From Gemmatimonadota bacterium (lineage in GTDB: Bacteria; Gemmatimonadota; Gemmatimonadetes; Gemmatimonadales; GWC2-71-9): DNA of 5,717 nt. Position numbers and translations under genes: made by a program. Below the pieces are notes generated by a model that saw only the letters and a program-made list of their open reading frames with translations, did not search any database and was not told where the DNA came from. Shown in pieces: positions 5,637 to 5,717 of this stretch. The stretch is from NCBI GenBank assembly GCA_029884275.1, contig JAOUIC010000136.1, positions 1 to 5,717 of the forward strand, read 5' to 3'. Position 1 is the first letter of the stretch. The number at the start of each line of letters is the position of its first letter.

Positions 5637-5717
5637 TCAAACCATGCCGGCCGGGACACACCACCGCTTCAGGCGTGGCAGGACATCGGTCAGGAGCGCG
5701 CGGGCCTGCGGGCTGGG
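5637..5717 (-). CDS. possible C-terminus of a further minus-strand gene, cut by the right edge
   Basis: A minus-strand frame enters from the right edge and ends at TGA (5639-5637) after 26 codons. It reads in part ARALLTDVLPRLKRWCVPAG. The residue mix is helix-like and its codon use is GC-rich like the neighbours; the other minus frames either stop early or read as Pro/Arg-rich. It lies 143 bases before the beta-propeller gene, in the same direction. It is too short to identify and may be chance. Confidence 0.3.
   Translation of the reverse strand, partial: PSPQARALLTDVLPRLKRWCVPAGMV

Overview
The window is GC-rich, densely coding bacterial DNA whose recognisable genes are nearly all cell-envelope genes. 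They are three predicted lipoproteins, one outer-membrane beta-barrel and one small inner-membrane protein, all read through strong GGAGG-type ribosome-binding sites. The style of the beta-barrel (a short CxxC near the mature N-terminus, then repeated amphipathic strands), the Ig/PKD lipoprotein with an LWPPNHKM tail domain and the base composition suggest a soil or sediment bacterium of the Gemmatimonadota or a similar diderm phylum. That placement is inference; there is no rRNA or marker gene here.

Layout. Positions 1-365 hold no certain gene. This stretch is visibly less GC-rich than the rest and has a stop-free minus-strand frame running off the left edge (1-222). The only confident plus-strand gene is a lipoprotein with an Ig-like domain, a PKD domain and a C-terminal LWPPNHKM domain (366-1439). 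It converges on a minus-strand block with a near-perfect GC hairpin between them (1468-1497). The first minus-strand unit, read right to left, is an outer-membrane beta-barrel (3428-2838) followed 14 bases later by a His/Cys-rich lipoprotein of unknown function (2823 to 1411, probably meant to end near 1558). The second unit is a beta-propeller (WD40-like) lipoprotein with a GTG start (5493-4162), followed 28 bases later by a three-helix membrane protein (4133-3735). At the right edge there may be the C-terminus of a further minus-strand gene (5717-5637).

The two minus-strand units each end in a hairpin built on the same sequence: CCAGTGAC, then C or T, then TGGCCGCCCCGC. This points to a repeated terminator-like element. 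The beta-barrel unit has an 11-bp inverted repeat next to GTGACT direct repeats in its upstream region. The His/Cys-rich lipoprotein frame runs on past its apparent natural end, through the hairpin and into the tail of the convergent gene, which looks like a lost stop codon.

No CRISPR array, tRNA, rRNA, transposase, toxin-antitoxin pair or phage gene was seen, and nothing here amounts to a recognisable new defence or mobile system. The most useful leads are the repeated hairpin, the stop-loss candidate and the uncharacterised His/Cys-rich lipoprotein paired with a beta-barrel.
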